Virus record (IMG/VR): IMGVR_UViG_3300006810_000361 | Location: 1-24,719 of that record | Strand: one strand, 5' to 3' | Origin: a virus | DNA length: 24,719 bases | Shown: one piece after another, positions 22,035 to 24,719 of the stretch | Numbering within the stretch: position 1 is the stretch's first letter | Layout of the letters: each line of letters begins with the position of its first letter | Position numbers and translations under genes: made by a program | Notes under the pieces: generated by a model | Database searches by the model: none | What the model saw: only the letters and a program-made list of their open reading frames with translations | Told to the model about the DNA's origin: nothing

Positions 22035-23284
22035 ATTCTTACAATGTTTGGAATAAGTGGGATCCATTGCGCACAGTGTTGCTTGGCGATTGTTTCAGTA
22101 GTGATTTTTTTAGAGATATCAAGAATCCACGTATACAATCTGCTCTTTGTCAAATTGCCGACGAGACTCAAGAAGACTTAGAATATTTTGAAACAGTTTT
22201 AAAAAACTTTGGTTGTGAAGTCTTGCGTCCTGTGATGAACAAAAACGAAAGTATCATGGATTACATTGATCCAAAATCAGGTGAGCTTCAAAACATTCCA
22301 ACTCCGCCATTGAATCCTCGTGATCAACAGGCAGTTCTTGGCAATGAGTTATTTTACTGTGATTATTTTCGTAATATAAAACCTAAACAAAAAGTAGGAT
22401 TTCCTTTCAAAGAGATATTAGACAAATATAATCCCGACAGTGTAGCATTACACGGACCACTTACACCAGAAAGTTGGCAGGGCTACGGTGCCGGAGAATC
22501 TGATTGGCCTACATACGATGAATATCTTGAAAGATTTGTAGAAGGCAAAGAATTTAGCGACATAGAAAATCTACACACAAAAATTTTTGATATCTGGCAA
22601 AACGAATGTCAATTTATGAATATAGAAAAATTTCCGGTGCATGCTCCGCAAATTACAGGCGTAGGCAGAGACATTTATTATGACATGTATGCTTGGAGAG
22701 AAATGGATGATAGAGTTAAACAATGGTACTGGGATAAATTTGAAAATCATTTTTCTAAATTTAGACACAACAAGGTTAATATCGGAGGACATAACGATGG
22801 AGCCTTTGCAACTTTACGTCCAGGTTTGATTATAACCATTGGCTTTGTTCAAGATTACACAGAAACATTTCCAGGATGGGAAATATTTCTTGTAGAAAAT
22901 CAAAGTTGGAATCTAGTAGACGGATGGTTACAACACAAAAACAAAGTACAAGGAAAATGGTGGGTACCAGGCCAGGAAGGCAATGACGAGTTCACCAATT
23001 TTGTAGAAACATGGTTACAGGACTGGGTAGGATATGTTGAGGAAACAGTGTTTGATGTAAACTGTCTTGTGCTCGACGAAAATACCGTTTGTGTTAATAG
23101 AATGGAGCCAAAAGTGGTTGACTTTTTTAACCGCAAAAAAATAGATGTTATACATGTTCCGTGGCGCCATAGGTATTTTTGGGACGGAGGATTGCATTGT
23201 ATAACACTTGATCTACACAGGGAAGGAAGCCAACAAGATTTTTTCCCAGATAGAACACAATCAGTGATAGACTATGGATATTAA
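22031..23284 (+). CDS. Glycine amidinotransferase-like protein (GATM family)
   Basis: 417 residues; the vertebrate enzyme has 423. N-terminal WNKWDPLRTVLLGD is the family opener. The catalytic triad is intact by alignment in memory with arginine:glycine amidinotransferase: D214 in GVGRDIYYDMY, H254 in GGHNDGAFATLRPG, and C390 in DGGLHCITLDLHREG. Family enzymes pass an amidino group from arginine to an amine. It starts with TTG at 22031, overlapping the glutaredoxin stop by four bases, so it belongs to the RNR operon; an ATG start is not available close by. Amidinotransferase-like genes have been noted in marine cyanophages, but their substrate is not settled. Why it rides with nucleotide synthesis is unknown. 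Confidence 0.82.
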   Translation: MNSYNVWNKWDPLRTVLLGDCFSSDFFRDIKNPRIQSALCQIADETQEDLEYFETVLKNFGCEVLRPVMNKNESIMDYIDPKSGELQNIPTPPLNPRDQQAVLGNELFYCDYFRNIKPKQKVGFPFKEILDKYNPDSVALHGPLTPESWQGYGAGESDWPTYDEYLERFVEGKEFSDIENLHTKIFDIWQNECQFMNIEKFPVHAPQITGVGRDIYYDMYAWREMDDRVKQWYWDKFENHFSKFRHNKVNIGGHNDGAFATLRPGLIITIGFVQDYTETFPGWEIFLVENQSWNLVDGWLQHKNKVQGKWWVPGQEGNDEFTNFVETWLQDWVGYVEETVFDVNCLVLDENTVCVNRMEPKVVDFFNRKKIDVIHVPWRHRYFWDGGLHCITLDLHREGSQQDFFPDRTQSVIDYGY

Positions 23285-23293
23285 GAGGATAAT

Positions 23294-23593
23294 ATGAATT
23301 ACGAAACAGGCAAAATTTACACACTTAAACTTAACAGTGGCGAAGAACTTGTAGCAAAGATACTAAAAACAGAATTCGGTACACTGCAAGTTAGTCATCC
23401 TTTGAGTATGGCAATGTCACAACAGGGCATTCAAATGGTGCCCAGTCTTTTCAGCGCAGACCTTAAAAATGTGGATATAAATACTGCTAGTATCGCAATG
23501 AGCACAGAAGCTCGCGATGACGTTGTGAAAGCCTACACAGAAGCCACAACTGGCTTGGATCTTTCAACAGCGAAGCAAATGTTACAAGGATAA
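23294..23593 (+). CDS. Sm/Hfq-fold-like small phage protein
   Basis: 99 residues. The first half, GKIYTLKLNSGEELVAKIL followed by a GTLQVSHPLSMA strand, matches the layout of Sm-like beta barrels in which a Gly-Glu-Glu turn joins two strands. The second half has an acidic helix with ARDDVVKAYTEATTG. In marine phages short proteins of this family are common and uncharacterised; they might bind RNA as host Hfq does, or be structural. AGAGGA stands before the ATG. It precedes the PAAR gene by only three bases. Confidence 0.6.
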   Translation: MNYETGKIYTLKLNSGEELVAKILKTEFGTLQVSHPLSMAMSQQGIQMVPSLFSADLKNVDINTASIAMSTEARDDVVKAYTEATTGLDLSTAKQMLQG

Positions 23594-23596
23594 TAA

Positions 23597-23884
23597 ATGC
23601 CCGGAGCAGTTAGAATAAGCGATGCAAACAGTGCAGGTGGTGTTGCCACTGGGCCTGGTGCGCCTAGCGTGATAATCAATGGACGCAAAGCATGTACCAA
23701 CGGTGCAAGTGTCACGCCTCATCCTTGCTGGCCGCTACCTGGATGTGCCCCACATGCATCAGCTAAAACTGCAAATGGAAACACCAGTGTGCTTGCTGAA
23801 GGTATAGCAATGAATGCCAAAGGCAATAGTGATACATGTGGACACGGCAGAGCAACTTGCAGTGCTGACGTGATAATTGGATAA
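23597..23884 (+). CDS. PAAR-motif baseplate spike tip protein
   Basis: 95 residues, typical for PAAR. The pattern is GVATGPGAPSVIINGRKACTNG, then VTPHPCW, then ANGNTSVLAEGIAMN, then DTCGHGRATCSADVIIG: repeated Gly-turn strands with His and Cys (H42, C44, C81, H83, C88) in the place where PAAR proteins hold zinc at the sharp tip. It should cap the gp5-like needle of a contractile tail, as T4 gp5.4 does. Starts six bases after an AAGGAT ribosome site and is directly followed by a larger structural gene, placing it in a baseplate group. Confidence 0.88.
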   Translation: MPGAVRISDANSAGGVATGPGAPSVIINGRKACTNGASVTPHPCWPLPGCAPHASAKTANGNTSVLAEGIAMNAKGNSDTCGHGRATCSADVIIG

Positions 23885-23887
23885 AAG

Positions 23888-24719
23888 ATGGCAAATACAG
23901 GTGTTAACAGCCTTAGTCTTACAGTAGCAGGCGCATGTATTACAAATGGTAGTGCAAATGCTACCTTTGGCGAAGCACCAATAAGCAGTGCAAATAGTGC
24001 TCCAATTACCATTACGGATAGTACAACTAGCGAAAGTGTGCAACCTACACTGGCTACTTTTGTAGTTAACACCAACACCATTCAAGCATTAGATTGGTAT
24101 GCACAACTAGAAGCTACTAATGCAAATATTAACACACTTGCAAATAACTTGGTCACAAGCTGGAATACCATGTTTGACGGTGAAGGTGAGGAGATTTTTA
24201 GTGCGGGCTTTGATTTGTTCAGCGGCAATGCACTCGCTACTACAGGCAACCTTACAGTGGGTACCACAGACCAAGTTTTAGATTATGCATTGACCTGGGG
24301 CAGTGATACTCTAGGGGGCAGTATTGTAGCAGGCAATATCATAGGCGACCCACGAAAGTTTGGCACAATTGTTAGTACCTGTAACAGTTATGTGGACAAT
24401 GTAAATGAACTTATTGCTGGAGCGAATAATATTGATACCAATCTCAATACGGTGACCTTCCAGAGCGTAGGCGGTACAATAACCGGTGAACTTGAACTGG
24501 TTAACAAAGACCTAGCAGATTTTGGTACTGATTTGGCGTCGACTGGCAATCTTATAAATTTTGCAAGATTACAATATCTTGGATATCCAGGACAACTGTG
24601 TGCAAATCTAATCAGTGCAGGTGGCTTGGGTATATTAGAAGCCAAACTTCAAAATATTACAGTTTCAAGAAGGCTGGCTCAGATTATTGGTGTACCATTC
24701 ACACGAGATATCACATTGG
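23888..24719 (+). CDS. Large virion structural protein, N-terminal part (runs off window)
   Basis: The ATG at 23888 is preceded by GGATAAAAG inside the end of the PAAR gene, and the frame stays open to the window end (277 residues visible). The start MANTGVNSLSLTVAGA, the Asn/Thr/Ser/Ala-rich composition and the helical later segment (ITGELELVNKDLADFGTDLA, then LQYLGYPGQLC) suit a baseplate-linked structural protein of T4-like marine phages, which often follows PAAR. No enzyme motif is seen in the visible part. Length and C-terminal domains are unknown. Confidence 0.68.
   Translation, partial: MANTGVNSLSLTVAGACITNGSANATFGEAPISSANSAPITITDSTTSESVQPTLATFVVNTNTIQALDWYAQLEATNANINTLANNLVTSWNTMFDGEGEEIFSAGFDLFSGNALATTGNLTVGTTDQVLDYALTWGSDTLGGSIVAGNIIGDPRKFGTIVSTCNSYVDNVNELIAGANNIDTNLNTVTFQSVGGTITGELELVNKDLADFGTDLASTGNLINFARLQYLGYPGQLCANLISAGGLGILEAKLQNITVSRRLAQIIGVPFTRDITL

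Noticed and set aside
23719-24085. Minus-strand frames opposite the PAAR and following structural genes
   Set aside because: They run antisense to the PAAR motif and to the good start at 23888; composition is that of a complement shadow.

Overview
The window reads as a piece of an AT-rich tailed-phage genome (Caudoviricetes, T4-like affinity, probably from an aquatic or marine bacterium). It has a DnaB-type helicase beside a zinc-finger/TOPRIM primase, class Ia ribonucleotide reductase with glutaredoxin, a PAAR baseplate-spike tip, a beta-helix tailspike, several 2-oxoglutarate oxygenases, and T4-late-promoter-like ATAAATA boxes before some genes. Genes are packed almost without gaps and nearly all lie on the + strand. 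I saw no tRNA, CRISPR array, insertion sequence or attachment site. The host cannot be read from the sequence; base composition and gene content would suit a marine alphaproteobacterium, but that is inference.

Layout. 1-4968 is one tightly coupled run: the end of a repeat-built structural protein, an SGNH-type hydrolase, primase, replicative helicase, a 2OG-Fe(II) oxygenase and a radical SAM protein. Each of the five junctions is an ATGA overlap. It meets, tail to tail with a 23-bp overlap, the only minus-strand gene (4946-6646), which encodes the core of a family-C (DnaE-type) DNA polymerase without the PHP domain. 6647-6749 is a divergent control region. 6750-9970 holds two small unknown genes, a 625-residue protein that seems to join a Pol-beta-type nucleotidyltransferase to a ligase-type KxDG domain, and another unknown gene. 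10043-10471 is a self-contained expression unit (late-type promoter, 5' hairpin, strong ribosome site, terminator) for a small, probably virion, protein.

10542-18326 carries accessory and morphogenesis genes: a frameshifted 2OG oxygenase, an intact one, several unknown genes (one with a membrane anchor, one with a scaffold-like acidic tail), a GT10-like glycosyltransferase, a PD-(D/E)XK nuclease, a further 2OG oxygenase and a pectate-lyase-fold tailspike. 18334-23284 is a nucleotide-metabolism block (nrdA, nrdB, glutaredoxin) followed directly by a glycine-amidinotransferase-like enzyme with an intact Asp-His-Cys triad. The window ends with an Sm-like small protein, a PAAR protein and the start of a large structural protein.

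How they fit together: the primase, helicase and polymerase would form a replication core, RNR plus glutaredoxin supplies dNTPs, and PAAR, tailspike and repeat proteins belong to the particle. The oxygenases, radical SAM protein, glycosyltransferase and amidinotransferase look like modification enzymes whose substrates cannot be deduced here. The least ordinary items are the PHP-less polymerase, the two-domain nucleotidyltransferase/ligase-like protein and the amidinotransferase attached to the RNR operon.
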